Source: Actinernus sp. WN-2022 (Eukaryota > Cnidaria > Anthozoa > Actiniaria > Actinernidae). From it: a DNA stretch of 64,000 nt. Made by a program: the position numbers and the translations under genes. Where the stretch lies: contig JAOWCC010000655.1 of assembly GCA_030867875.1 (NCBI GenBank), forward strand, positions 11,864,269-11,928,268, read 5' to 3'. The notes beneath the pieces were generated by a model. That model ran no database searches. It saw nothing but the letters and a program-made list of their open reading frames with translations, and was not told where the DNA came from. How positions within the stretch are numbered: position 1 is the first letter of the stretch; each line of letters starts with the position of its first letter. Of this stretch, positions 11,609-23,400 are shown in pieces.

Positions 11609-12113
11609 AGTAGTAGTACTAGTTCCCTTGTTGCCATTATGTACACTGTACATTTTATATATTAATATACAGGCTAAATCTAGTAGATTACATACATAAT
11701 CATGACTGCTGCCTTAAATTCTTTTGTTGTTGTAGTAAATGGATGGGTAAATAATGCATGTATTAGCAGCTTCCCCCAGGGGTGGATGCATGGGAACCTG
11801 TCAGAATTAATTGTTTGTTGCCCATCGGTGAGGGGGAAAAGCTCACTTTGGTTCATAGATCAGGAACCTTGTATGAATTTTTACTAATTGCTGTGCCCCA
11901 TACCAGGGGATATGATACAACGAGTTTGATTGGGTATTTGTGCAAATCCCCAGGGTACCTGGGGGTTGACCCCTGGTGTAGTAGCTGCCAGTAAATATGC
12001 AAAGCTACTGATACAGTGCAAAACTGAATGCTAAATCACTGGGAGGAAGTTCAAAGGAACATTGCATGTGTTATTTTAAAGACTTGTTGTTGAGGTTTTA
12101 CTTGGCCTCTTGT

Positions 12114-12519
12114 ATAGGCGAATCCTCGTTTACGTTTTTTCCTTATTAGCATACATCAAACTTCAAGCAACGTACATATAAACAAACAGAGTCCATAGAT
12201 CGAAAGAGATTGACACACTTGATAATCACCGAAAATTTTAGAATGATAAAATAAATTTATTTTGAGGAAAAGTATTTAAAAATAACAAAATTTACAAAGA
12301 ATGTATGGCTGTCAGCAACTTTTGCCCCCTGAGCCCATTTTACAGTTTTGAAAAGTCAATTTCTCTGTAAATATTTAACATATCGATCTTACATTTTCGG
12401 TGATTATTAAGTTTAAAATTCTCTTTCAACTGATGTACTCTGTTTGTTTGTAGTTTGAAGTTTAATTTATGCTAATGAGGCAAAAATGTAAACAATGACG
12501 TCAGCAAGGATTCGCCTAT
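12114..12519. mobile_element. MITE with ~40-bp terminal inverted repeats
   Basis: The left end TATAGGCGAATCC and right end GGATTCGCCTAT mirror each other, and similarity continues inward (TTATTAGCATA against TATGCTAATGAG, and AAACAAACAGAGT against ACTCTGTTTGTTT). It is about 400 bp with no open frame. A TA target duplication is possible. Confidence 0.75.
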
Positions 12520-12998
12520 TCTTCCCTGAAAACCATGCAAAACCATGTGAAATCAAACTTGTTTGATAAAGAGTTGTAAGTCTCAGCAGAGCAGGACAGA
12601 ATTAACCATTCGTGTTCACTATATTATTATAACTGGTCTTGTGTTGCTACATGTATATTGTCTCAAACATATGTAGCTACTGTTATAAACATGGCTGCAA
12701 TTTGCTTTCTGTTTTCCATGGCAGTTATCATCCCAGGCACTCTAAAATATGATTATTTTTACATAACTAATATAATATTTTTATTATATGGCTTCTCTGG
12801 AGACAGAATCACAATTCTTCTTAAAAATAATTTATATATGTAACTCTTGTAAAAAGAATTCAAAATAATTTATTATTCTCCCAAAGGCTAAAACAATTGC
12901 AAGTGTAAAATACTTTTTTAATCAAACCTGCAAAGAATACCAACTATTCCTTGTTGAAATTCCATATGGCCCGAGTAAAGGCTGGTACAGCGTCTTGT

Positions 12999-13563
12999 TA
13001 TATATACTTATATTCGTGATCTATACAGTCAAATTCAATAACATGATTTCATACAAATACTATAAAAATCAAAGCAAGCCAGTTTTCCGTTACCTTGGAG
13101 GTTATTTTCCCGCCAACACAGTTGACGACTCAATGGTTTCTTGTCCCAAGTTGATAGTGTTACGGGACTGATCTGCTAATTGATCCTGTCACCTCTTAAA
13201 AGCTTATCGGTAATTATCTTTGTTGGTACGCGACAGACATCACGATTTATCCAGTTGCAGTTTGCTTTCAAGTTCTTTATTTCTTTTCATCCTTTCTTTC
13301 TTTGCAGTCTGCACTATCTATTGCCTCAAAGGGAGATAAAACTAGTTTGAATTACTACGAAAATACTAGGTATTCGTCAAGGAAAAATCTCAGCAACAAT
13401 TGTCGAAATGTTTTTCTGTATGCCAAGAATGTTTATCTACTGTCAAAATGAGTCGAATTCTGAGTCCGCGTTATCTGAGTCCGCGTTTTCTGATGAGTCT
13501 GTGTTTTCTGAGTCCAGTGCAGACCATATTAGTTTGAGTCCAGTCCGCAGTTTACAACATGCC
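12999..13563. repeat. Right arm of nested inverted repeat
   Basis: A reverse complement of 7901-8459 at high identity, carrying about 20 extra bases near 13105. It includes the mirrored GAGTCCGCGTTTTCTGA-type repeats. The inward continuation of this arm is found at 9675-9746. Confidence 0.8.
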
Positions 13564-14468
13564 CCGTAAGTAATATTGTGACTTCGAATTCCCGTCAAGC
13601 AGTCAGATAAGATCAGACAGACAACCAGACGGATGAAACCACCGTCATAGAAGCTATTATTTAGCCAGTGGTCAAGAAATGTCTTCTAACGTTATAAAAT
13701 TAGTTTTCGGAATATAAGTATTTTTAACATAACTTAGGGTATACATCTCATGTCTGATCCTGATTGATATTATCCTTTATTCATATTTATACTATAATCA
13801 CATGGCTTTTAAATATAAAAAGTATAATCAAATGTAGTCAGTTCGACAATATTGTGTTTAACTTCTGATATGTAGCCATGTGATCAGATATATCAGATAT
13901 GTAGAAAATGTTCTAACGAGTCATATTAATTGCAATATACATACCTTGAGTCAGAGAATACTTGAAAACGATGAAATTGGTTTTTCGTAAAATAGATCTT
14001 GTGTAATAATTTAAAGCTAGCTTGAACCGTGTTTTTTCTAAATAATTACCACATTCATTTGTAATTCTTTACCCGTATATTCAGTCCATCTCATATACAT
14101 ACATCCCCTAAAAATCACCTGTCCCCCTCCCCCCGTTTGTCCGTGAAGTAATTTTGTGTTCCGCAATTTTAGTATTAAACAACAGTCACTTACTTTTTGC
14201 AGGAAAATACCTTTCCGTAAGGAAATGTAATTTAGAACTTTAAGCTCTGAAAAAGATCAAGTAATTTCTTTGATAATGTTGAAATAGTAGTTATTTTGAT
14301 GAAATAAAAACTACTGGTCCGCCAACAATGTGTATTTTCTGATACTTTCACGGAAACGTGCATGTTGTGGTTATATGCGGAAACTGCCTTCTTCTTAATT
14401 CGCGTTATCGTTGAATTCTTGCGAAATTTCACAAAATGATAAAAAAAATCATTCTAATTTTGAAAGCA
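13564..14468. other. Unrecognised non-coding sequence
   Basis: AT-rich, with no repeat or gene that I can support. It leads up to the target duplication of the hAT-like element. Confidence 0.5.
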
Positions 14469-14476
14469 TTCACTGC

Positions 14477-15429
14477 TAGGCCTTTCCAGATTGCGCTCCC
14501 AAAAAGCTAAAAAGTTGCTCCCAAAAATGCCCAAAAGTTTCTAAAAAGTTGCTCCAAATCCAAAATGTTGCTCAAAAGTTGCTCAAAAATAAAAAAAGTG
14601 CTACCATATTTTAAAAAGTTGCTCAAATGTTTTTTATAGACTGGTCTTTATTTTAATAACAGTTGCTTCCCAATTAACATTTGCCACTAAATGACTATAG
14701 TTTTAACTGGTTTAAGGCAACTTTCTGTTGAATAAAAGTCACTAATTGGACAAATAATTAATAAACAAACGTACTTTTATTTATGTGTTAAACCAATGTT
14801 CATTCCTATAATACCCGTTTCTCTATAATATCTGCTTCTCTGGCTAACATTACTAGAATTCATTATCGAAATTAAGTAAAGCCTAAGACAGATTATATAA
14901 ATATAAAATTAATTATTCAATTAATTAATTAATTTATTTATTTATATAATCTGTCTTAGGCTTTACTCAACTTCTAGAATAAATTCTAATAAATTCTTTT
15001 GTCGGTTCTGTTAATGAAGCGCCTCTACTTATGACAGTTTCGATGGGGTTTTCTTCCATTTCTTCATCAGTCGACGTCGACGAAGCGTCCGCCATTTTGA
15101 TCTGGTCAGACAGAACTTCTATATTAGGCATCAGATTAGTCATTAACTAATTCCACAGGCTACCCAATCACAGTCCACAGGCTACCCAGTCAAAGATGAA
15201 ATCACCAGTTTTAGTGTAGATGGGAAAGAATTTGTTGCCAAGAGAACTTGAAATTGCTAATATAAAACAAAAAATCCAGTAATTTGCTTCAAAAAGGCTA
15301 AAAAATGGCGTGTTTCCCAAAAAGTTGCCAGAAGTTGCTCTGTGGCCAAAAAGTTGCTGTCTGCCAAAAAAGTTGCTCACAAAGCCAAATTGCGCTAAAA
15401 AGTTGCCGAGCGCAATCTGGAAAGGCCTA
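14477..15429. mobile_element. Non-autonomous hAT-like element with 8-bp target duplication
   Basis: The terminal inverted repeats TAGGCCTTTCCAGATTGCGC are flanked on both sides by the same 8 bases, TTCACTGC (14469-14476 and 15430-15437), as expected for hAT insertion. Both subterminal regions are packed with AAAAGTTGCTC-type repeats, a layout typical of transposase-binding sites. No transposase frame is present. The middle carries a separate hairpin. Confidence 0.9.
14875..14967. repeat. Hairpin nested inside hAT-like element
   Basis: AGTAAAGCCTAAGACAGATT on the left mirrors AATCTGTCTTAGGCTTTACT on the right around an AT-rich centre of TTAATTAATT repeats. About 93 bp, the size of a very small MITE. 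Confidence 0.85.
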
Positions 15430-15560
15430 TTCACTGCGCTAGCATGCTGACACTCAAAAACGCTAAGCCAGACAAACACGTGATACTGGGAATTGGAAAC
15501 ATGCAGTAAAGAGCACACTCAGTTTGATGCGTTTAACTATTTGATTTTTTCAATATTCAG

Positions 15561-15780
15561 GTTTTGATCTGAAATTCCCGCGAAGTGGTACCACTGATTA
15601 CGTCATTCACCGAGGTGTACCGTCCATGCGAGCTGTGACGGTGTGTTTCTGGATGAAGACCGCTGACAAGACAATCGTAGGATCACCTGTCAGTTATGCA
15701 ATTCCTCAAAATTCTAACGAAATCAGAATCTATGACTATCGGAGCTTCAAAATTTATATTGGACGTGGCATCCCAGTTAT
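15561..15780 (+). CDS. Pentraxin-domain gene, exon encoding N-terminal half of a domain
   Basis: This encodes the first half of a pentraxin (LamG-like, secreted, calcium-binding) domain: FDLKFPRSGTTDYVIHRG, then VTVCFWMKTAD with the cysteine that normally pairs with the one in the HxCxTW motif of the next exon. It follows a polypyrimidine tract and CAG acceptor (15558-15560), enters in phase 1, and ends before a GTAAGC donor in phase 2. Joining to 18073 preserves the frame (GRGIPV then INLAANDGKW). Upstream exons, including any signal peptide, are not recognised in this window. Differs from the second copy at a few codons (QNSNE here, RNDDE there). Confidence 0.85.
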
Positions 15781-18072
15781 GTAAGCATCCCCGTCTCTCC
15801 TCATACGGGGGGACCTGAAACCCCAAACCCACCGGAGACTTTAAAATAGATGATTTCCATCAATTCTTGAATTTGCTACACATCTAAATACCTAGAGTAT
15901 TCTCTGTAAGCCAAACATTTATTCGCAGAAGTACTCAAAAACTTACAAAGATTCATATGTATATGAATCTTTGTTAGTTGCACTTTAAGTACCGGATTTC
16001 ATACGCAATATTACAAGTACTATTCCACATGCGAAATACCAAAACAGTGACATTACACATAGTCATCACATTTATGTCGAGCGTAAAATCGTAATTTATA
16101 GCTTGGCGAATAATAAACAGGACATTGCATGGCAGCTTAGAGCTATGGTAATTTATAGCTTGGCGAATAATAAACAGGACATTGCATGGCAGCTACTACT
16201 GATATGGTAATTTATAGCTTGGCAAATAATAAACAGGACATTGCATGGCAGCTTAGAGATATGGTAATGTATAGCTTGGCGAATAATAAACAGGACATTG
16301 CATGGCAGCTTAGAGATATGGTAATTTATAGCTTGGCGAATAATAAACAGGACATTGCATGGCAGCTACTAGATATGGTAATTTATAGCTTGGTCACTAA
16401 TAAACAGGACATTGCATGGCAGCTACTAGATATGGTAATGTATAGCTTGGCGAATAATAAACAGGACATTACATGGCAGCTTAGAGATATGGTAATGTAT
16501 AGCTTGGCGAATAATAAACAGCACATTGCATGGCAGCTAGTACTAGATATGGTAATTTATAGCTTGGCGAATAATAAACAGGACATTTCATGGCAGCTTA
16601 GAGATATGGTAATGTAGCTTGGCGAATAATAAACAGGACATTGCATGGCAGCTACTAGATATGGTAATGTATAGCTTGGCGAATAATAAACAGGACATTG
16701 CATGGCAGCTACTAGATATGGTAATTTATAGCTTGGCGAATAATAAACAGGACATAGCATGGCAGCTACTAGATATGGTAATGTATAGCTTGGCGAATAA
16801 TAAACAGGACATTGCATGGCAGCTACTAGATATGGTAATTTATAGCTTGGCGAATAATAAACAGGACATTGCATGGCAGCTTAGAGATATGGTAATGTAT
16901 AGCTTGGCGAATAATAAACAGGACATTGCATGGCAGCTACTAGATATGGTAATTTATAGCTTGGCGAATAATAAACAGGACATTGCATGGCAGCTACTAG
17001 ATATGGTAATTTATAGCTTGGCGAATAATAAACAGGACATTGCATGGCAGCTTAGAGATATGGTAATTTATAGCTTGGCGAATAATAAACAGGACATTGC
17101 ATGGCAGCTTAGAGATATGGTAATTTATAGCTTGGCGAATAATAAACAGGACATTGCATGGCAGCTACTAGATATGGTAATTTATAGCTTGGCGAATAAT
17201 AAACAGGACATTGCATGACAGCTTAGAGATATGGTAATGTATAGCTTGGCGAATAATAAACAGGACATTGCATGGCAGCTTATAGATATGGTAATGTGTA
17301 GCTTGGCGAATAATAAACAGGACATTGCATGGCAGCTTAGAGATATGGTAATGTATAGCTTGGCGAATAATAACAGGACATTGCACGGCAGCTACTAGAT
17401 ATGGTAATTTATAGCATGGCGAATAATAAACAGAATATTAAATGTCAACTACTAGATATGGTAATTTATTGATTGGCGGAGATATGGTAATTTATTGCTT
17501 GGGGAATAATTAACAGGAATTACATGGCAGCTTGTAGATATGGTAATTTATAGCTTGGTGAATATTAAGCAGAATATTACATGGCAGCTTGGAGATATAG
17601 TAATTTGTAGGTTGGTGAATAATAAACAGACTATTACATGGCAACTTGGAGATATATGGTAATATATAGCTTGGTGAATAATCAACAGAATATTACATGA
17701 CAGATGATAATAAACAGGCGGCTTGGAGATACGGGTTTATCTTCTCGTGGTGAGTTTGTCGTAATTTCAAATTACTCCTTATCTGCGTTCACTAAAATAT
17801 TACGACATTCATCACCTGAAGATAAAACTCGTATTTTCGCGTGGTAATGTACATGTAAGTTCCTCGATTATGTACGCTGACGGAGTTGTGAATAAAAGCA
17901 ATATCAACCTCTTATTATGCAATAATTTAACTTTACACATGTTCATAATGTGGCTCATATCCAGCTCCGCTATAGTCCTTTCCTAATGGGAAATAAAATA
18001 TACATTCAACCGTTTGTTTGTTGAAATTTAGTCAGTTTACTAATGAACCGCATATATTGATTGATATATTAG
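15781..18072 (+). other. Intron 1 of pentraxin gene
   Basis: Bounded by GTAAGC and TTAG|G. Its 5' part (to about 16090) and its 3' part (17740 onward) are near-identical to the matching ends of intron 2, so exon plus intron were duplicated as a unit. The middle is a 57-bp minisatellite. No other gene is seen in it. Confidence 0.8.
16091..17735. repeat. 57-bp minisatellite array 1
   Basis: A 57-bp unit (GTAATTTATAGCTTGGCGAA, then TAATAAACAGGACATTGCAT, then GGCAGCTTAGAGATATG) repeats about 28 times judging from length. Units differ by TTAGAG versus CTACTAGA and by TTTATAG versus TGTATAG, and the last five or six are degenerate. The length equals 19 codons and most units lack stops in some frames, so long open frames arise on both strands. 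These are a by-product of the unit length, not genes. Confidence 0.95.
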
Positions 18073-18684
18073 GATAAACTTGGCTGCTAACGACGGCAAG
18101 TGGCACCACATCTGCGTAACATGGGAGAATACCGCTGGTTCATGGGTGTTTTACAAGGATGGACAAGCTGCAGCAAGTGGAAAAGAGCTTGAAAAAGGTT
18201 ACGTGATCCCTGGTGGAGGTGCCCTGATTTTAGGACAAGATCAGGATTCTGTCGGAGGAAGTTTTGAAGCCCATCAGAGCTTCATCGGTAAGCTGAGTGG
18301 AGTGAACATGTGGAGCAGAGCACTGGACCCGAGGGAGATCTCAAAGATATCAGCGGTCTGCACGTTAGGTGATGGCGACGTGTTCAAGTGGAGTGACGCC
18401 TTAGACGGTATTCGTGGAGATGTACAAGTTGTGAGACCATCGAGTTGCATGTTGCAATATTCAGGTTTTGATCTGAAATTCCCGCGACGTGGTACCACTG
18501 ATTACGTCATTCACCGAGGTGTACCCTCCATGCGAGCTGTGACGGTGTGTTTCTGGATGAAGACCGCTGACAAGACAATCGTAGGAACACCTGTCAGTTA
18601 TGCAATTCCTCGAAATGATGACGAAATCAGAATCTATGACTATCGGAGCTTCGAAATTTATATCGGACGTGGCATCCCAGTTAT
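18073..18684 (+). CDS. Pentraxin-domain gene, fused exon (C-half plus next N-half)
   Basis: It enters after an AG acceptor in phase 2 and encodes DGKWHHICVTW (the pentraxin signature HxCxTW), FYKDGQAAASG, then ALILGQDQDSVGGSFEAHQSF, which holds the usual calcium-ligand region, and MWSRALDPREI. The domain ends at VVRPSSC. Without an intron the frame runs through MLQYSG into FDLKFPRRGTTDYV, the first half of the next pentraxin domain, and stops at a GTAAGT donor (phase 2). The six linking residues derive from sequence that elsewhere is intron end (TTGCAATATTCAG). The exon therefore looks like two former exons joined by loss of the intron. Secreted, multi-pentraxin product. Confidence 0.85.
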
Positions 18685-18801
18685 GTAAGTATCCCCGTCC
18701 CTCCTCATACGGGGGGACCTATAAAACCCCAAACCCACCGGAGACTTCAAAATAGATGATTTCCATAAATTCTTGAATTTGCTACACATCTATTAAGGTT
18801 A

Positions 18802-20219
18802 CTGGATACCTTCAAAACGAAAACGATGGTGATTTTTTTTTCGCACAGAAATGTAGTTTTAGTAGCAGTGTTTGATATACTAAAAACTCCGTTAAAAAAA
18901 ATATATTGACGGAGAAATACCAAAAGGAAGTTTTAACCGGAAGTAAAAGGTTCTGTTTGATTGACAGCAGATCAATTAACACACGACAAGTGCTCACTCG
19001 CCCGTATCAAAAGTGTGGGGAAAGCTAGCGCATAACTTCATTTCATATACCAATGTTTACGTTTATTGAGAAACGTTTTTCCACACACGATTCCGTAATT
19101 CCATCGGTTGTTGGCCTTATGTCTTTGAAAAAGCAAGCAGGATACCCTTAGCTTGGAAAACAAGAAAAATGAAAAGCAAAACAAGGCCAAACAACGCATA
19201 CGACTTCGAGCCAAATAGAAGTCCTCGCAAAACTCGACAAGGGTTCGTATTTTCACTTGCGTGCCGAGTAATCCACATCTGAACACAAAGAAGAATTGAT
19301 AGGAGCCAGCCGAGAGAATATTTGTTTCCAAGAAAGCTAAGATGGAAACGTAAAATCTGACGGTTCACCTTTTTGTCTTTTTTTTTTCAAATCAAACTAG
19401 CCGGCTATAGATACAGCGCGTACCTTTGATCGGAAATCAACATACAATATTCGTTTCGGCAAATATATATATTTCTCTAATTCCTAGATTAAAATATCCT
19501 CTGGAACCCACATATTAAAACAAGAGACTACAAGCTTGTAATTATATTTACATATTGAAACTCTACCTTTAGTTTTTCTCGCGAAATTTTGGGAGACTCC
19601 AGGAGGTAGCTTCTGATTGGAGAATGGTGTCGAGTCCGGAAAGCCGCTCTAAGTAGGTGTGAATCAGTTGCTGAACTTCTAATGCCGATTTCTCGGCTAC
19701 AATTTTTCAACGTTTCTGCAGGCTTCAAGTGAATTGATTGCATATAAGAATTTACCGGAAATTTTTGAAATTTCGTCCAATGATTCTACAATAACTAATA
19801 TCCAAAGACCTGTGTGCTTCGTTTTTCCGATTTGTTTTTAGTTTTAAAGATATCGGTCAAAGCGTGATGGCTTGGCAAAAATAATCAATGACTCGACTTT
19901 AAACTTCAATAATTTCGCATAGAAAATAGATATCAAAAATCGCACACAAGCTTTTGGAGGCAATGACCGCTTAACTTGACACAAGTGTAATTACTTCGTA
20001 AGAATAAAAACCCGGCGCTGGTAATTCGCGTTTATAAACGTCTTCGACATCGGGTTAAAGTGACTGTAGTTTTAAATCTAGAGCAATTCCGTATAAAATA
20101 ACCTTTTACTGGTATTCTTCAGTTATCAACCTTTCCACTGATATATAGGTTCCCATATTTTGTTCGCCGAGCGCCGGCGTAAACGCATTTTTGCGGAAAT
20201 CACTTTTGAAGGTATCCAG
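18802..20219. mobile_element. 1.4-kb TIR element in intron 2, TA target
   Basis: The ends are CTGGATACCTTCAAAA and TTTTGAAGGTATCCAG, flanked by TA on both sides (18800-18801 and 20220-20221). The equivalent site in intron 1 lacks the element, so it gives an empty-site comparison and dates insertion after the duplication. No transposase frame was found. Open frames of up to 97 codons inside are unconvincing. Confidence 0.85.
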
Positions 20220-20443
20220 TAAATACCTAGAGTATTCTCTGTAAGCCAAACATTTCTTCGCAGAAGTACTCAAAAACTTTCAAAGATTCATATCTATAAA
20301 AATTGCAAAAGGTGTTAGTTGTACTGTAAGTACCGCGATTCATACGCAATATTACAAGTAATATTTCACATGCGAAATACCAAAACAGTCATTACACATA
20401 TGTAAAGTCGTCACATTTATGTCGAGCGTAAAACCCTGAATAC

Positions 20444-22056
20444 GTAATTTATAGCTTGGCGAATAATAAACAGGATATTACATAGTAAATAATAAACAGA
20501 ATATTACATGGCAGCTACTAGATATGGTAATGTTGAGCTTGGCGAATAATAAACAGGACATTGCATGGCAGCTACTAGATATGGTAATGTATAGCTTGGC
20601 GAATAATAAACAGGACATTGCATGGCAGCTACTAGATATGGTAATGCATAGCTTGGCGAATAATAAACAGGACATTGCATGGCAGCTACTAGATATGGTA
20701 ATGTATGGCTTGGCGAATAATAAACAGGACATTGCATGGCAGCTACTAGATATGGTAATGTGTAGCTTGGCGAATAATAAACAGGACATTGCATGGCAGC
20801 TACTAGATATGGTAATGTAGAGCTTGGCGAATAATAAACAGGACATTGCATGGCAGCTACTAGATATGGTAATGTATAGCTTGGCGAATAATAAACAGGA
20901 CATTGCATGGGAGCTACTAGATATGGTAATGTATAGCTTGGCGAATAATAAACAGGACATTGCATGGCAGCTACTAGATATGGTAATGTGTAGCTTGGCG
21001 AATAATAAACAGGACATTGCATGGCAGCTACTAGGTCTGGTAATGTATAGCTTGGCGAATAATAAACAGCACATTGCATGGCAGCTACTAGATATGGTAA
21101 TGTATAGCTTGGCGAATAATAAACAGGACATTACATAGTAAATAATAAACAGAATATTACATGGCAGCTACTAGATATGGTAATGTAGAGCTTGGCGAAT
21201 AATAAACAGGACATTGCATGGCAGCTACTAGATATGGTAATGTATAGCTTGGCGAATAATAAACAGGACATTGCATGGCAGCTACTAGATATGGTAATGT
21301 ATAGCTTGGCCAATAATAAACAGGACATTGCATGGCAGCTTAGAGATATGGTAATGTATAGCTTGGCGAATAATAATCAGGACATTGCATGGCAGCTTAG
21401 AGATATGGTAATTTATAGCTTGGCGAATAATAAATAGGACATTGCATGGCAGCTTAGAGATATGGTAATGTATAGCTTGGCGAATAATAAACAGGACATT
21501 GCATGGCAGCTACTAGATATGGTAATTTATAGCTTGGCGAATAATAAACAGGACATTGCATGGCAGCTACTAGATATGGTAATTTATAGCATGGCGAATA
21601 ATAAACAGGACATTGCATGGCAGCTAATAGATATGGTAATGTATAGCTTGGCGAATAATAAACAGGACATTGCATGGCAGCTTAGAGATATGGTAATGTA
21701 TAGCTTGGCGAATAATAAACAGGACATTGCATGGCAGCTTAGGGATATGGTAATGTATAGCTTGGCGTTTAATAACAGGACATTGCATGGCAGCTACTAG
21801 ATATGGTAATTTGTAGCATGGCGAATAATAAACAGAATATTAAATGTCAACTACTAGATATGGTAATTTATAGATTGGCGGAGATATGGTAATTTATAGC
21901 TTGGGGAATAATTAACAGGAATGACATGGCAGCTTGTAGATATGGTAATTTATAGCTTGGTCAATATTAAGCAGAATATTACATGGCAGCTTGGAGATAT
22001 AGTAATTTGTAGGTTGGTGAATAATAAACAGAACATTACATGGCGGCTTGGAGATA
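20444..22056. repeat. 57-bp minisatellite array 2
   Basis: The same 57-bp unit as array 1, about 28 copies by length, but dominated by the CTACTAGATATGG variant. It contains a small higher-order repeat: a GTAAATAATAAACAGAATATT junction appears at about 20485 and again at about 21138. The degenerate 3' units match those of array 1. Long open frames on both strands come from the 19-codon periodicity. Confidence 0.95.
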
Positions 22057-22402
22057 CGGGTTTATCTTCTCGTGGTGAATTTGCATGTCGTAATTTCAAA
22101 TTACTCCTTATCTGCGTTCACTAAAATATTACGACATTCATCACCTGAAGATAAAACTCGTATTTTCGCGTGGTAATGTACACGTAAGTTCCTCGATTTA
22201 TGTACGCTGACGGACTTGTGAATAAAAGCAATATCAACCTCTTATTATGCAATAATTTAACTTTACACATGTTCATAATGTGGCTCATATCCAGCTCCGC
22301 TATAGTCCTTTCCTAATGGGAAATAAAATATACATTCAACCGTTTGTTTGTTGAAATTTAGTCAGTTTACTAATGAACCGCATATATTGATTGATATATT
22401 AG

Positions 22403-22787
22403 GATAAACTTGGCTGCTAACGACGGCAAGTGGCACCACATCTGCGTAACATGGGAGAATACCGCTGGTTCATGGGTGTTTTACAAGGATGGACAAGCTG
22501 CAGCAAGTGGAAAAGAGCTTGAAAAAGGTTACGTGATCCCTGGTGGAGGTGCCCTGATTTTAGGACAAGAACAGGATTCTGTCGGAGGAAGTTTTGAAGC
22601 CCATCAGAGCTTCATCGGTAAGCTGAGTGGAGTGAACATGTGGAGCAGAGCACTGGACCCGAGGGAGATCTCAAATATATCAGCGGTCTGCACTTTAGGC
22701 GATGGCGACGTGTTCAAGTGGAGTGACGCCTTAGACGGTATTCGTGGAGATGTACAAGTTGTGAGACCATCGAGTTGCATGGAATAA
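22403..22787 (+). CDS. Pentraxin-domain gene, last coding exon
   Basis: It begins after an AG acceptor in phase 2 and repeats the C-terminal pentraxin half (DGKWHHICVTW, LGQEQDSVGGSFEAHQSF, MWSRALDPREI, VVRPSSC) almost identically to the previous exon, then ends CME and TAA. It closes the domain opened at the end of the fused exon, so the visible gene encodes at least two complete pentraxin domains in tandem. Near-identity of the copies points to a recent tandem duplication or gene conversion. No poly(A) signal was assigned. Confidence 0.85.
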
Positions 22788-23400
22788 GAATACCCTGTCC
22801 TTGAGGCTATAATACATACAGTGTTTGTTGATGATCTGATAAATTGTACCAGGAACTCCTGTGCACCATGCATGTGTGTTAAACTTTATAGATGATGATA
22901 ATGAGTCCTTTTTGCACAAGAACAATATGCAGCTCAATCCTACTAAGTGCAAAGAAATAGTAGTATACTTTTTTTTTATAATAGCACAGTTGCGTTTGGC
23001 GCCTATGTAGAACGTGTTAAAACATTTCGGATGATATGAAATTCTGAACTTGAAAGCGTAACAACATTTGCGATAAAATGTAGTATTATTTTTAATGTCC
23101 CCAGAAGGTATGAAACAATAGTTACACCCTCGCAAAGCATAACGGTCGACATAGAGTCTTTAAACAAGACGTTCCAGTATAAAAGGGTAAGCCCCTCCTC
23201 TTTCCACGCATGGCGAACTCGAAATTCGAAATTCAAATAACAGAGCAGTGAAGGACATAGGCGAGTGAATCAGCATCTCCTGTTAAAATGTGAAATTTTG
23301 AGGGTTTAAAATGAAACAAGCCATCAAAAAGTGAACATAGAGAAGATAGTTGTTTATTAAAGACTTTAGGCGGTACGTTATGACTGTTTTACGACTCTGT
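22788..23400 (+). pseudogene. Possible LINE reverse-transcriptase remnant and unrecognised sequence
   Basis: Just after the pentraxin stop, broken plus-strand frames read TVFVDDLI, then NNMQLNPTKCKEIVV, then YVERVKTFRMI, which resemble the region around and after the catalytic (F/Y)xDD motif of non-LTR reverse transcriptases. Stops and frame changes separate the pieces. A later stretch (ESLNKTFQYKR) may be the end of the same element. Similarity is by eye only. Confidence 0.35.

Larger units (their letters stand above)
9744..12978. mobile_element. Candidate 3.2-kb TIR element splitting the inverted repeat
   Basis: The right arm of the surrounding foldback is interrupted here. The left end reads TTACTCGGGCC and the right end GGCCCGAGTAA, an 11-bp terminal inverted repeat. 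About 20 extra bases lie between the right end and the resumed arm. Inside, a CCAAT-bearing stretch leads to an AAGATGGCGGC start context at about 9890 and a 53-codon frame ending at about 10054 that I do not recognise. The interior also holds two SINEs, the 233-bp palindrome and a MITE. No transposase is visible. Confidence 0.5.
18685..22402 (+). other. Intron 2 of pentraxin gene
   Basis: Bounded by GTAAGT and TTAG|G. It is a duplicate of intron 1 with an extra 1.4-kb TIR element inserted after CACATCTATTAAGGT, and with its own 57-bp array. The last 320 bases are almost identical to those of intron 1. Confidence 0.8.

Noticed and set aside
15168..15518. 116-codon minus-strand frame
   Set aside because: Lies mainly in the subterminal repeats of the hAT-like element and crosses its end.
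16186..17386. Open frames of up to 200 codons on both strands in the repeat array
   Set aside because: Every one is the 57-bp unit read in a stop-free phase. No non-repetitive ends, and the array lies in an intron of the pentraxin gene.
20478..21800. Long plus and minus frames in the second array, or a CRISPR-like array
   Set aside because: Contiguous units with no unique spacers, in animal DNA. A minisatellite, not a CRISPR array or genes.
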